A stretch of 64,000 bases of DNA from Chamaecyparis obtusa. Its lineage: Eukaryota; Streptophyta; Pinopsida; Cupressales; Cupressaceae. The notes beneath the pieces were generated by a model. The model worked only from the letters and a program-made list of their open reading frames with translations, was not told the DNA's origin and ran no database searches. Location: positions 1,057,001 through 1,121,000 of the forward strand of contig BSBK01003560.1 of NCBI GenBank assembly GCA_027943335.1, given 5' to 3'. Shown piece after piece: positions 11,291 through 23,826 of this stretch. Both the position numbers and the translations under genes were made by a program. How positions within the stretch are numbered: the first letter of the stretch is position 1; each line of letters opens with the position of its first letter.

Positions 11291-13329
11291 AGTATATATA
11301 CCAAGTATAATTATGAGTTTACATCATATATTTAGTCTTAATAAAATCTTATAAAAAAACATAAAACTAATCCAAAATACTGTCTTAATAAAATCTTAAT
11401 AAAACAATATATTTAGTCTTAATAAAATCTTATAAAACAACATACATTATGTGAAGTGTTTGATCTCTCTTTATTTGTTTTGTTGTTGATATTCACTATG
11501 TGCTACTCCCCGTTTATGATCATTTCATGAGGAAATGTCTTGATGGCTCACGGGCTGCAAGCTAGGGCAACATGCATTGTTTATGAGCTCACTATTTGAG
11601 CACTAGCCAATCAAATAGGAACATGAGGTGCTCAAATAGTAAGATCATAAACAATGCATGATGCCCTAGCTTGCAGCCGATGAGCCATCAAGACATTTCC
11701 TCATGAAATGATTATAAACGGGGAGTACCACATAGTGAATATGAATAAAAAAATAAATAAAGAGATATCAAACACTTCACACAATGCTTTGAAGGTAATA
11801 GAAATGATGTCCTAGCTCTCAAAGCTCACAGGTCATCAAGCATTCCAAATGAAAATATGTAAACAATGTCAATATTAAACAGTGAGCTCATGAAAAATGT
11901 ATGATGCCCTAGCTTGTAGCCCGTGAGCCATCAAGATATTTCCTCATGAAATGATCATAAATGGGGAGTACCACATAGTGAATATCAATAGAAAAACAAA
12001 TAAAGAGAGATCAAACACTTCACACAATGCCTTGAAGGTAATAGAAATGATGCCCTAGCTCTCAAAGCTCGTGGGTCATCAAGCATTCCAAATGAAAAGA
12101 TGTAATCAATGCCAATATTAAACAATGAGATCATGAACAATGTATGATGCCCTAGCTTGTAGCCCACGAGCTATCAAGACATTTCCTCATGAAATGATCA
12201 TAAACGGGGAGTACCACATAGCTAGTGAATATCAACAACAAAACAAATAAAGAAAGATCAAACACTTCACACAATATATGTTGTTTTATAAGATTTTATT
12301 AAGACTAAATATATTATTTTATTAAGACAAAGTATTTTGGGTTAGTTTTATGTTATTTTATAAGATATTTATTAAAACTAAATATATGATGTAAACTGAA
12401 TATAAAAAATAGAGCATCGGCCAATCAAATAGGGACATGAGGTGCTCAAACAGTGAGCTCATAAACAATGCATGATGCCCTAGCTTGCAGTCTGTGAGCC
12501 ATCAAGACATTTCCTCATGAAATGATCATAAACAAGGAGTACTACATAGTGAATATCAAAAACAAAATAAATAAAGAGAGATCAAACACTTTACACAATG
12601 CCTTGAAGGTAATAGCAACGATTCCCTAGCTCTCAAAGCTCACGGGTCATCGAGCATTCCAAATGCTAAGATGTAAACAATGTCATCCAAATATGTGTAC
12701 TGTGAGTTTTCCTGCAACAAATGGACTTGTGATGATTTTCACAATAGTACATGTGTTGCAGGAAAGCTCAAAGTATTGCTTAGGAAAATATCAATGTTCA
12801 TCACCTATGCATATCAGAGTTGATCAGAGAAGGTATATGCACAACAAAATAAATAAAGAGAGATCAAACACTTCACACAATGCTTTGAAGGTAATAGAAA
12901 CGATCAAACACTTCAAAATAGGGACATCGGTAATAAAATAATACACTTACTGTTTTGAATTTGAGCTCATAAAGATTAAGATATCTCTATTTACATCTTT
13001 TCATCAAATGACTTAAAAACATCAAGAATGGTCCTATATGGTCACCAATAGCCAACTTTCAAAAGAATATGAATGAATATGCAAACATACATAAGTGGAT
13101 GAACATAAATAATCAAGGTACCAAACATTGCCTGAAGTAATGAAGTGTTGACCCAGGGTTCAATCCAGTATTCTCTTGTATGATCCAAAACCTACAAGGA
13201 AGGAAAAGATGGGGTTAGATCCAAAGGATCTAAGCAATGTCTGGCACCCTATTACTGATCCTCATTTACAATTATGCATGTGCATAGTCAAGTCATACAC
13301 TTATAAAATGAACTATGCTATAGAACATG

Positions 13330-14400
13330 GGTGTGTGTTAATGTGATTCAAAAACTATTATGGAAGATTATTTTATTATTGAGATAAAAATATCTTAATT
13401 CTACGAGAATAAATGTTTTGAGAAATATTTGAATTTAATGTTGACAATAACATGAGGAGTGATATATTTCAAGCTTCAGCGAGACTTCATACCACACAGT
13501 GTTCGTAGATTACGTTCAATGCGTTATTTACACTTGTATTGGTGGGAAAACTCTTGAAAACATGCAAAAGAGATTGCATTCAACCATGTTGTTTACATGA
13601 CACATGTAGTTTACCTCAGCCTAAGTCAGTGTTGCATACAAATCTGCAGACGGTGCGTCATATGAAGCCTCACTCAAGCTTGAAAATGATAAGCATTATG
13701 ATGCTGAGGTATGGTGTGGTAAGCACAAGTATAGTTTCTTGTAAGCTACTATTGGTATAGTTTTTTTTTTCAATAGTTGCAAAATCCATCTTCTCCTATA
13801 CTTACACGTATGTATACATTTTGGGCTTGGCTTTAATGTCATGTAAATTTGAGTGAAATGGTAATAATATTTAAGAGCAACAAGTATGCATATACATTAT
13901 ATAACAGGAGTGATATATTTTAATGGAAACACTTAATGAGAAGGATGCCTATATAACAGGAGAAGTGATATATTTTAATGGCAGTGGACATAGAAATTGC
14001 AATGAAACTCTGTAATTTATTATGGCTTAGTGTTGTATATCCATAGTCAATGTCTATTTAAACTTTAGGATGATACTTATATGATGGCTTAAGTAAATTG
14101 TTCTTACCTTGAGACTAGTACACCATGGGATTAGAGGATGGTTGTTATAATAGCAACTGTGTGTCTGTGGGATACTTTTATATTTTGTATTAAATGCTGA
14201 TACATATGTGTTTCTTTCTTTTACAACATTTTATATTCTGATACTTATATCTTGAATTGTCAAATGAACAATGAGTGATAATTTCAAACTTGAAACATAA
14301 TTAAAGGCATGTGAATTCATATTGTACTTAATCTAAATACCACTGTGTAATATTTTTACTTACACTATTTCAAGATCTCTCTCCATTTTAAACTAACCTA
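13330..14400. other. single-copy segment within the mosaic
   Basis: No copy elsewhere in the window. A small duplication containing GTGATATATTTTAATGG lies at 13908-13985. The frame 13539-13760 has no family resemblance. Confidence 0.5.
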
Positions 14401-15499
14401 TGACTTCAAAGGAGGAATTATGAAATATAGTTGTAGGTAGTTATCTCTTCTATAATGGTGGAGTCAAAGGTAATGATCAATGAGATTGTTGCTATTAGAT
14501 CATACATTAATACACTTACTGTTTTGACAACAATAACATTGCATGATGCTAGAGCTCAAATTCAAAAGAGTAAGTGTATTATTTTATTATTGATGTCCCT
14601 ATTTGATCTAATAGCATCAATATAACAAACAGAGCATCGACCAATCAAATAGGGACATGAGGTGCTCAAACAGTGAGCTCATAAACAATGCATGATGCCC
14701 TAGCATGCAGCCTGCGAGCCATCAAGACATTTCCTCATGAAATAATCATAAATGGGGAGTACCATAAAAAAATGCCATCAAAATGAAATTGAGTTAATGA
14801 GAAGACAAAGCTCGAATGCCTACCTCAAGTCATGGTTCCCATATAAAGATCAAATGCTAAGAAACTATGTTATAAAATTTCATGCCAAATTTCATCAAGA
14901 ATGGTCCTATATGGTCACTAATAGCCAACTTTCAGAAGAATATGAATGAATATAAAAACATACATAAGTGGATGAAAATAAATAATGAAGGTACCAAACA
15001 TTGCCTGAAGTAATGAAGTGTTGACCTAAGGTTCAATCTAGTATGCTCTTGTATGATCCAAAACTTGCAAGGAAGGAAAAGATGGGGTTAGATCCAAAGG
15101 ATCTAAGCAATGCCTGACACCCTATTATTGATCCTCATCTACAATTATGCATGTGCATAGTCAAGCCATACACAGACTCAACAACATGGCAGCATTGATC
15201 CAATAACATAAAATACATTACAAATGCCAAGCTCACGGTCTCAATGAAATAAACTGTGTATAAAATAATATATGGTGCACAACAGCAGCAAGCATGCAAT
15301 GCCAACAATAACATTGCATGATGCCCGAGCTCAAATTCAAAACAGTAAGTGTATTAATGTATGATCTAATAGAAGCAACCTCATTGATCATTACCTTTAA
15401 CTCTTCCATCATTATAGAAGAGATAACTACCTACAACTATATTTCATAATTCCCCCTTTGAAGTCATAGGTTAGTTTAACTATTGGACAATGAGTTGAT

Positions 15500-15870
15500 A
15501 GAAGTTTTGAATAGATTTGAATAAAAACTAAGAGTATCGAATTTTATTTGTTCCTATTGTGATTTCAGGGGAGAAGAAGGCTAAGACCTTTTCAGCGGAT
15601 CAGGGTGGTGTATATAGCTTGTAAGTTTATAAGTTTGCACTTTTTTTGTTTGAGGCTTAATTAAGCTATTTTTTAAACGTAAATATTTTTCTTTCTTATT
15701 TCAAATTCATTCCTTCATATGTCATACCTAATGCACAGTGAATTCATAGGAGTTTCAAATAGATTTGAAGAAAAACAAAGAGCATTCAATTTTAATTGTT
15801 CTTATTGTGAATTCAGGGGAGAAGAAGGCTAAGATCTTTATAGCTGATCTTGTGTGGGCAAGGTACACAA
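15500..15870 (+). pseudogene. duplicated exon-like fragment, possibly a captured PWWP-domain gene piece
   Basis: Two tandem copies, about 15500-15620 and 15750-15870, each have a pyrimidine/A-rich run, a TTTCAG or ATTCAG acceptor, then GGGGAGAAGAAGGCTAAGA. The second copy reads GEKKAKIFIADLVWA and then AAG|GTACAC, a donor-like site. ADLVWA resembles the start of a PWWP domain (DLVWAKV...). The unique flanks (15876-16200) look like ordinary intron sequence. I see only one short exon, so the PWWP reading is a guess. Gene-fragment capture is well known for plant DNA transposons. Confidence 0.35.
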
Positions 15871-17012
15871 TTTGTGTGGGCTAACCTCCTTGTTTTGTCA
15901 GCGTCCTCTATGATTTCAGATGCTATATTTTCTCGAGTCTGGTTGGTGCCTTAATTTCCCCTCTTTGGTTCCATGATTGCTTACATTAAGAGTTCATTTT
16001 GTCTCTGATTAGGGCACTATTTCTCCTTGACTGTATAATTTTGGGGTTTGATCTATTATAGTTGTTTCTTTTTTCTTTTTTCTTTGAATCATTGTTTACA
16101 ATTACTTTTGATGCAATATTTGTGTGAATAACAAGAACAAAATGGTGAACGAGTGTATTTGACAAAGATAAACATGACACATTTTGTTGGGCTGATTGGG
16201 TTGGCCTGGTACCATTTACATGGCCTGGCCAGATATTAAACAGTGAGCTCATAACAATGCCAGTATTAAATAGTGAGATCATGAACAATGTATGATGCCC
16301 TAGCTTGCAGCCCGCGGGCCATCATGATATTTTCTCATGAAATGATCATAAACAGGGAGTACCACATAGTGAATATCAACAATAAAATAAATAAAGAGAG
16401 ATCAAACACTTCACACAATGCCTTGAAGGTAATAGAAACGATGCCCTAGCTCTCAAAGCTCACATGTCATCAAGCATTCCAAATGAAAAGATGTAAACAA
16501 TGCCAGTATTAAATAGTGAGCTCATGAACAATGTATGATGCCCTAGCCTGCAGCCCACAATCCATCAAGATATTTTCTTGTGAAATGATCATAAACAGAG
16601 AGTACCACATAGTGAATATCAATAGAAAAACAAATAAAGAGAGATCAAACACTTCACACAATGCCTTGAAGGTAATAGCAACGATGCCCTAGCTCTCAGA
16701 CCTAGCGGGTCATCAAGTATTCCAAATGAAAAGATGTAAACAATGTCAGTATTCAATAGCGAGCTCATAAACAATGTATGATGCCCTAGCTTGCAGCCCG
16801 CGAGCCATCAAGACATTTCCTCATGAAATGATCATAAACCGGGAGTACCACATAGTGAATATCAACAACAAAACAAATAAAGAGAGATCAAACACTTCAC
16901 ACAATGCCTTGAAGGTAATAGAATGATGCTCTAGCTCTCAAAGCTCGCGGGTCATCGAGCATTCCAAATGCTAAGATGTAAACAGTGCAACTATTAACAA
17001 TGCTCAGATGTA

Positions 17013-17235
17013 AAAAATGCCACTAAAATTGAGTTAATGAGAAGACAAAGCTCGAATGCCTACCTCAAGTGCCAGTGCCCTTTTTCCACACGGTGTCGGC
17101 CTCTTTGTGCATGCCAAACTCGAATGCCCTCTTTGCGCCACACAAAAGTGCAGTGTCGTCTTCACGACAACTCTTCGAATTCAGAAATTACAAATGACAC
17201 TTTCTTTTTCTTTTTTTTTTGTTTATAATTAAATG
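17013..17235 (-). repeat. right outer inverted arm of the mosaic
   Basis: Inverted partner of 7517-7735, ending in a T-run and TTGTTTATA only about 130 bp from the CACTA terminus. On the left the same arm lies about 5 kb from its terminus, so the mosaic is asymmetric within the element. Confidence 0.75.
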
Positions 17236-17368
17236 GGTTTCGCAATTACGACATCAATTACGAAATTATCGTCGCTATTACGATAGCATTGGGGGCACTT
17301 GCAAAAAAAATACAAAAAACAAACACAAATTGTAGTGGCATCGAAATTCGACCCCAAATGTTGTAGTG
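17236..17368 (-). repeat. CACTA right terminal region
   Basis: Read on the minus strand it starts CACTACAACATTTGGGGTC, then has TCGTAATAGCGACG, TTTCGTAATTGATGTCG and TAATTGCG, the same motif family as the left end. The TAGTG end is followed by TAT. Confidence 0.75.
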
Positions 17369-18269
17369 TATGTCCATTAAAGAGGCAATTTCCTGCACCA
17401 TAGTCCTAATTATTTGCTCACACATGTGTGAAAAATAATTTTAATTTTACCTTTTCAAAAATTGCTAAGAATTTTCTAAACAAGACTTCTTACAATTTCT
17501 TATGACACCTCGTACACATTCCAAAAGTGTGAAAATTGACTTTCTCTTACACACCTTTTACACACTTACACATGTGTACTTGGAGTACACATTGACCCTT
17601 CACATCCGAAGTTTCTCACACATGTGTGAGAAACTCTTGGACTTTGCATGGCTTATGTGTCTCCTTGGTGGCACCTATGTGGATTCCACATAGATTCTGC
17701 CTCACCGCAACCCTCCAAAATCTTATAAATAGGACCCTTGCCTGAATAAAATCATCCATCATTTTCATGTAGAATTATAATGTTAGTTTATACTTAGAAT
17801 TATTTTCTTGCATTTAGAGTTTACTAACTTGTTCGGTAGTTGCTAGATTTCATTATAGATTTAGAATTTAGTTTTATTTATGCAATAGCTTCATTTTTTT
17901 TATTAGTTTTCTTGTCATATGAGCTTGATGGCTGCTTCCATAGCTCCTCCTTGAGTCTCTTTGGATTATTTTATTGAATACTTGAGGGTTGCTTCCATAG
18001 CTCCTCCCTAAGTAGTTCAATCTTTATTTAATCTACCTTGCATTCATAGTGAGATTTATACTTGTGTTGGAAGAGCACACCCACAACATCTCTAAGAGAT
18101 TAAATCAAGCAAGTCTAGGGTGCACTTGCTTCATGCTCATCCATGGTTATGGTGAAAACTTTTAGTTTTGCAAGTTTATGAATATGTTATATTAGAATGA
18201 ATATGTTTTTTATTTCTAACATTTGCATGTTTTAGCATGATCCCAATAGGTAGGTTTTCATCATATACA
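17369..18269 (+). repeat. Tat-type gypsy 5' LTR, portion right of the CACTA insertion
   Basis: From about 17395 it is a direct copy of 37105-37985, with shared TATAAATAGGACCCTTGCCT, GGTTGCTTCCATAGCTC and the end GTAGGTTTTCATCATATACA. A TATA box (17724-17733) and 24-bp palindromes with core CACATGTG (17611-17634; partial copy at 17414-17432) are present. Directly after it comes a spacer TTA and then a TGG-initiated primer site. The upstream part does not match the 3' LTR. Confidence 0.8.
17724..17733 (+). promoter_or_regulatory. LTR TATA box
   Basis: TATAAATAGG is conserved at the same place in the 3' LTR (37438-37447). It is the expected core promoter for the retrotransposon RNA. Confidence 0.65.
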
Positions 18270-18272
18270 TTA

Positions 18273-18291
18273 TGGCACTTCCAATGGGACC
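18273..18291 (+). promoter_or_regulatory. putative tRNA primer-binding site
   Basis: TGGCACTTCCAATGGGACC starts three bases after the LTR end. The minus-strand element has TGGCACGCCTAGTGGGATC at the same spacing. I could not name the cognate tRNA. Confidence 0.5.
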
Positions 18292-21098
18292 CACATTCTG
18301 ATTTTCTAACCATTTTTCTAATTTTTGTGACAGTTTTCTACAAAACTTACAGACTAGCGTCTCCGCCCGTCTAGAGGCATCTTCGTCTGTCTGACAAGCA
18401 TCTCTACCTACAGACAAGTGTCTTCACCTACAAATAGGTGTCTCTACTAGAAAGGGTTTTTCTTCCCATTTGGTTTGTTCTAATCAGAAAAACTTTCATT
18501 TTTTAATCACATTAAGGCTAATAATCATTATTAAAACACTTTATTGTATTTGTAATGAAGAAAAATACATAAAAAATACGAAAATATTTGTTTTTATTTC
18601 TTTATTGTGCAGATAGGTGTCTCTGCATGTACACAAGTGTGTCTATCAGAAAGGGAGTTCCCTTTTACATTAGCTTTTTTAGTTGATTAAGTGAAGTTTT
18701 TTTGGCATATTAAGGTTTAAAGTTACTGCATTTCATCGTAAGAAACCTTTTTATGCATTTTCAAGTTAATGGGAGCATAACACCTTGACAAATTGGTAGT
18801 TAATATTTCTTTGTTGTATAAATAGGCATCTCCGCTTGTACACATGCGTCTTTACACATGCGGCTATGCTTGTACATAGGTGTCTCTTCAGTGGTGTCTC
18901 TACCTGAAAACATGTGTCTTGGCCTGTACATAGGCATCTCGGCCTATTTTCATCTCTTTTCCATAATATCTTGCATTTTAAGGTTGTTGATCTAGGTTTT
19001 TTGGAAGTTACTAATATTTTCTTCCTTCTAACAATGATTTTGCAGAATGTTTGGCCAAGATTTGAATATTTTGAGACTGCTAACTTGTTTTTTTTGCAAA
19101 ATGTTGTTAGAAGACCAAATACATTAAACTACTCACCAAAGTTGTTTTGTAGGTTGCCAAGGAGATTCAATCAAACATTGTATTTTCTTAATGATTTCTT
19201 AGGCACCTAGAATTAAGTAGGAAGTTTATTTTTTATAATGATTCATTAGCTAGGGGAGTATGCTCTTTTCTCCAAGTAGGAAAATTAGAAACCTAGAGTC
19301 TTTTGAATAGTTATCTTAAAGAAACTTGGAATTAATTAGTTGTTTGGTGTGTTTGGGACAAAACCTTGTTGGATAGGAGAGTATGCTCTTTTACCCTTAA
19401 GGGAAAAATAGAAATTCAAACTCCTTCAATGGCCAATCCATATCTTCTTTCATTAAACCTTTAGAGAGCCTACTAGTTAAGGAAAAAATCTCTCGAGAAT
19501 GACTCAAAGTGGGGACAAGAAGACACCAGCTCTTCCACCCACTATAAATATATGCTTCCTTGAGATTAAAGTCTTAGAAGACATGGTTAATTCTATGTTT
19601 ACACTTTGGTGTTCGCATATGATTTATCATGTGTAGGGTTGAGTGGCCTAAATCCTTCTTGTAGGACTACGTTGGTTGAAGTACTTGTAGGGCTATAGGC
19701 CTCAATCTCATAAGTTAGGACTACAGGGGATGATCATGAATGAATGCCTTGACTAAAAGTTATAGAGTAGTGGTCACTTGGTTCACCTCTGAAAGGTTGA
19801 TAATCTATGTGCAAGGAGAATAGTAATCTCCCTAAGATACTCACCATATCGAATCCCCATCAACATTAACACTTTGATAATACGACATCATGACTGGACC
19901 CATTGCATGCTTGGTGATGACTACATTTTGAGGAGTTTTTGGGTGTGTTCCTAAGTCAGTGAGAAAAGATTTTCAATCTCAACCAATCTCATTCTAGGGA
20001 TAAAAAGTGTGCTTGTTACTTTCCATTGCAAAACAAACCCATACACTTGAATCTCGCAAGGTTTCTTTGTCCCTTGTAGGACTATTTTCAACAAATGCTT
20101 GTAACCCAAACATTTGATGTATGCATGAAATTGGTTCTTGCAAAGAACATCCTTTGATCTTTCAAGATTGTGTCTTCCTAATATTTTTCATCACAATCTA
20201 TATCATGTTTTTCTTCTTTTTAAGTCATGATTGATGGTGTGAAACATAAAAAGATAAAACGTCTAGTTTCCCAAGTCTACAAAGAAAAGATCATTGATAA
20301 AAAGGCTAGAGTCAACAAATCCTATTCAAAATCTATCCAAAAGACTCTTGAAGCCAGTGAAAAGTTTGATAAAATCAGCTATAAAAATTGGGTTGATAAT
20401 TTTGTTTCCAAGAACAAAGTGAACATGGCCTTTGTCACTTGGGAATCCTATGATTAAGTACCTTTGACCTTCTTTATTCTTCAAATCACTCATCATTTCC
20501 TCATCTTTAATCACCTCTTCCTTCATCCACATTTAAAAATATTAGGAGCATTAATCAAAACCTTGGACTTCAAATCAATATCAAATCAATCCATCCTTCA
20601 CATCTCGATCAAGAAATAGGGTGAAAGAATCAATCCAATGGTGTTACATAGACCTTTAATCAAAGAAAACATTAATCTGCTACTACTTTGAGAACTAAGT
20701 CTTTCTCTAGTAGTTTTAATCCAGTCCTATTTTATTTGGGGATCATCGGTCTATCACCCAAATAAGAGAATATTTTAAATAAAATCCAATCCTTTATTTG
20801 CACAATCACAAAGTCTTGTTTCACCTAGGCTTGTTCCAAAACTTTAAATGTTTGAGGCTTAGTTCCTCTTTAATCCAATCAATCAAATTAATCATTGGGG
20901 CTTAGCTACTCTCAAATCAAATCCAATCAATCCTTGAGGCTTATTCCTCTTAAACTAATCCAAATCCTAGTCCAAGTTGCTCCTAATTCATGAATTCATG
21001 TCCTCTTCTCATCATCTTCCCTCAATTCTTCAATCCTACCCAAGGTCATTCGTGCATTGTACTTACCCAATCTCAAGCCAAGATAAGACAAGAATCAC
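18292..21098 (+). other. gypsy leader region
   Basis: Untranslated leader. 18355-18960 holds many short copies of a theme like GTGTCTCTAC / AGGCATCTC (about ten). 20560-21000 has repeated AATCCAATC / GAGGCTTA wording. A TATA-like ACTATAAATATATG lies near 19541. A Lys-rich frame (20227-20457) is listed separately. I recognise no other gene. Confidence 0.5.
20227..20457 (+). CDS. small Lys/Ser-rich leader ORF, unknown
   Basis: 76 codons from ATG, very basic in the first half (KHKKIKRLVSQVYKEKIIDK). No domain is recognised. Some large Tat elements carry an extra frame before gag, and position is the only reason to mention that. It may be a chance frame. Confidence 0.2.
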   Translation: MIDGVKHKKIKRLVSQVYKEKIIDKKARVNKSYSKSIQKTLEASEKFDKISYKNWVDNFVSKNKVNMAFVTWESYD

Positions 21099-21246
21099 CA
21101 TGGATAACAATCAAGAAACCATTTACCAATAAAACTTCAATGAAGACAAAGAACCACATATAGAATCTGAAATGGTCATACTTGAAAGTGTCAATTTTCA
21201 TGCCCCACTAGGGAACCCGGAAGGGCATACAAATAAGCAAAAGAAT
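21099..21246 (+). pseudogene. probable gag 5' end, cut off by an insertion
   Basis: The frame from ATG at 21099 (context CACCATGG) begins MDNNQETIYQ, then a TAA, then stays open to 21246. Beyond 25265 a coding frame with gag-like content continues. Removing 21247-25260 and one 5-bp flank copy leaves the frame in register. The sequence itself has no family signature, so the call rests on position and frame continuity. Confidence 0.35.
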
Positions 21247-23189
21247 TGTGTTAAAAAAATTGTGTTTTCTAAATTCAATTAAGTATTACGTCCTAACAAG
21301 TTCCCCTTAAGGTTTATTCTCTAAATTATGTAGTTAACTTTTCATGAAATGCATTAAGTAAAAAATATACATAAAAGTAAAATTCATCGATTCATTTGTT
21401 TCTACAAGTAAGAGACAAGAAATAGAGAAACTAAACAATGATATATTAATTTATTGCTTCCATACTTATTTCCTTTCCAACATGAAATTACCACAGAAAA
21501 TTAAATTCATGGACCCTTTAGTATTTACATTTTTCATACATAATTTGAAATATGTCATCTATAAGAATATCACAGTTTTTCTTCCCTTCCCATCACTTTC
21601 CTAAAGATACCCTTCCCCAAATGCATAGATGCATACAATATTTCTTTCGCATTACAAGGCCTTATAGGCTTACATGAGTTTGAACTTCTTACAAGGTTCT
21701 TACAGACATCTTCACAAGATACAATAAGAAAAATAGAGAGAGCAATCCACAACATCTTCAAATGCTTCAAAATCTGCAACACTTGAACAATACCTCGAAC
21801 AAGAATTCACCACCCAACCATGTGGATCCACAAAGGTCCACTCCCCCATGCTAGGAGATAGAACCATTATTCACACAAGGGAAACTAAGCAAGTCTAAGG
21901 TAGTGAAGTATCCAACCCCAACACAAAAACAACACTTACAAAAACATAAAGAACAATAGAGGATTTTTCCTAGGATGTTGATCAGGTGAGTGTCATCGCA
22001 TAGTCCTATGCGTTGGGATCCTTCCTAGTAGTCATGTACTCTAACGCCCTTAAGTGGCTTTTCCCAGTAGCCATAATGACCCTGGTACTCCAACAAGACC
22101 TATGCGGCCATAATCAAATCTTTTATCTTCATAATGGTTAAATTAATCCCACCCATACCCAAACTAGTTTTTGAATGATATTGGTTCTTCTTTTCAAAAC
22201 TCACCCAAAGTTTATCCCTCTAGAAATGAGCCACACACCTATGGCACCTAGGAATCCTACTCACAAATAGGTCATCAAGGATGAAGACTTCCATACTGGC
22301 ATCCCTCTCGTGTAACGTACAGGATAGGGTGACCGTATACCCTTCCCAAAGTTATCACAAGAAAACATCTAAACAAAGAGCCCAACATCCTACCTAAGGC
22401 TTTAAGGTCTAATCAAGACTACCAAAGTGGCCTCTAACTAATCACAACATCCTTTCTATGGGTTTATAGAAACAAATCGCAAACCATCCCAAGTTCATAA
22501 GAACACAATTGATCATCCAATATGTTGACTATGAAAATCAGATTTAGAAATAATTAAATTATGCCATCTAACATAAATTAGGACTTAATAGATTTAGATT
22601 AAACACCAAGTCAAATCAATCTATTTAGAAGAATAACCACATATATATGGAATCTACAAAAAATTATTCACAACTTTTTAAAATTTTGAATAAAATAATA
22701 AAAAGGACTATAAAAATAATAATTAAAGCTTATTATAAATGTCATTTAATAAAAATTAAAATCATTTATAATAATTAAAATTTTACTAAAAACATTTAAT
22801 AATTTTAATAAATAAAATTAATAATTATAAATTTAAACCCTTAATTTATAAAATAAACCTATTAAATTCTTCATTAAATAGATTTAAAAATTTATAACAT
22901 AACATAAAAAAGTTTATGAAATAAATTTAAAATTTTATTAAATACCAAACAAAACTTATTAAAAGTTTTTTTTTAAGAGAGGAGTCGGGGGAGGGGAGGA
23001 CCCGTCCCCCCTTTTGTCTCCCTTTTGGTTCGGAAGGCCCCATGGGTTGAGCCCGCAGGGAGGCCCTGTCATTTGGCAGTGAGCTCCACGTGACTCCCCG
23101 GTGGGGTCACGGGTGCGGTCGGGGGATGGGGTCCCTGACCCACCAAAAGTTGTTTTTATTATTTAAAAAAAAATTAATAATTACTTTTT

Positions 23190-23297
<108 letters not shown>

Positions 23298-23750
23298 ATT
23301 ATTACTAAAAAGGTAACTCTTCCATTTTTTAATATTTAATATATAAAACCTTTGTCCATTATAGTTTTTTTTGTAAAGAGTAAAACTTTTATTCAGAAAT
23401 AAAATTACTAGTCTAATTTTTTTATAGGGTAATTACTATTACTCTGCCTTAAAAATTAATAGTAAGTTACACTAATAGGGTAAAACTATTATATTAAAAA
23501 AAATTTAAAGTTTTCCTGAAAAATGAAAGTTTATTCCTGGTTACTAAGGTTTCCCGGTTTAATTTTCACCCAACTCAACAGAAACAAAACAATAATAAAA
23601 TCTTTGGGAAAACATACTAAAACAATTATTAATTTATCTTGTATAGATTTTATCCTAAGAACACAAAACCAGGTCTTAGAGTAATTACCATACTATAGGG
23701 ATTTTATTATTATTATTAAACTTTACGAAATACACACAGGGAAGGCACCA

Positions 23751-23752
<2 letters not shown>

Positions 23753-23822
<70 letters not shown>
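23753..23822. repeat. (GA)n microsatellite
   Basis: About 35 perfect GA units. Confidence 0.95.

Positions 23823-23826
<4 letters not shown>

Larger units (their letters stand above)
8008..14667. repeat. 36-bp palindromic node, five copies
   Basis: A 36-base unit with ends GAGCA(C/T)C and GGTGCTC around CCAATCAAATAGGGACAT occurs at 8590-8625, 11598-11633, 12412-12447 and 14632-14667, and inverted at 8008-8043. At 8590 and 11598 it is the exact centre where module A turns from + to inverted. Half-nodes lacking one stem lie near 9281 and 10921. Confidence 0.75.
7490..17235. repeat. 9.7-kb mosaic of direct and inverted repeats inside the CACTA element
   Basis: Outer arms 7517-7735 and 17013-17222 are inverted copies of each other. 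Between them, a few modules recur in both orientations. Module A (about 150 bp, core GGGCTGCAAGCTAGGGCATC) has + copies near 7866, 8184, 8437 and 11442, and inverted copies near 8627, 11640, 11881, 12130, 12455, 14668, 16245, 16505 and 16745. Module B (about 95 bp, core TTTGAGAGCTAGGGCATC) alternates with A. Module C (about 350 bp) is at 8935 (+), 10950 (-), 14403 (+, partial) and 15173 (-). Module D is at 10068, 13083 and 14950 (all +). Copies differ by scattered substitutions, so the array was not made in one step. Module limits are approximate. Confidence 0.8.
2438..17368. mobile_element. CACTA (En/Spm) DNA transposon, about 14.9 kb
   Basis: The left end reads CACTAGTACATTTGAGACC. The right end, read on the minus strand, is CACTACAACATTTGGGGTC; 14 of 19 bases match. 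TAT lies on both sides (2435-2437 and 17369-17371), the 3-bp target duplication typical of the superfamily. Both ends carry subterminal motifs of the form TCGTAAT(A/T)GCGA. Inside are a broken transposase-like gene (5316-6661, minus), a long hairpin and a 9.7-kb repeat mosaic. I see no TNPD-type transposase, so the copy is probably non-autonomous. The ends and duplication are seen directly; the family follows from them. Confidence 0.82.
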
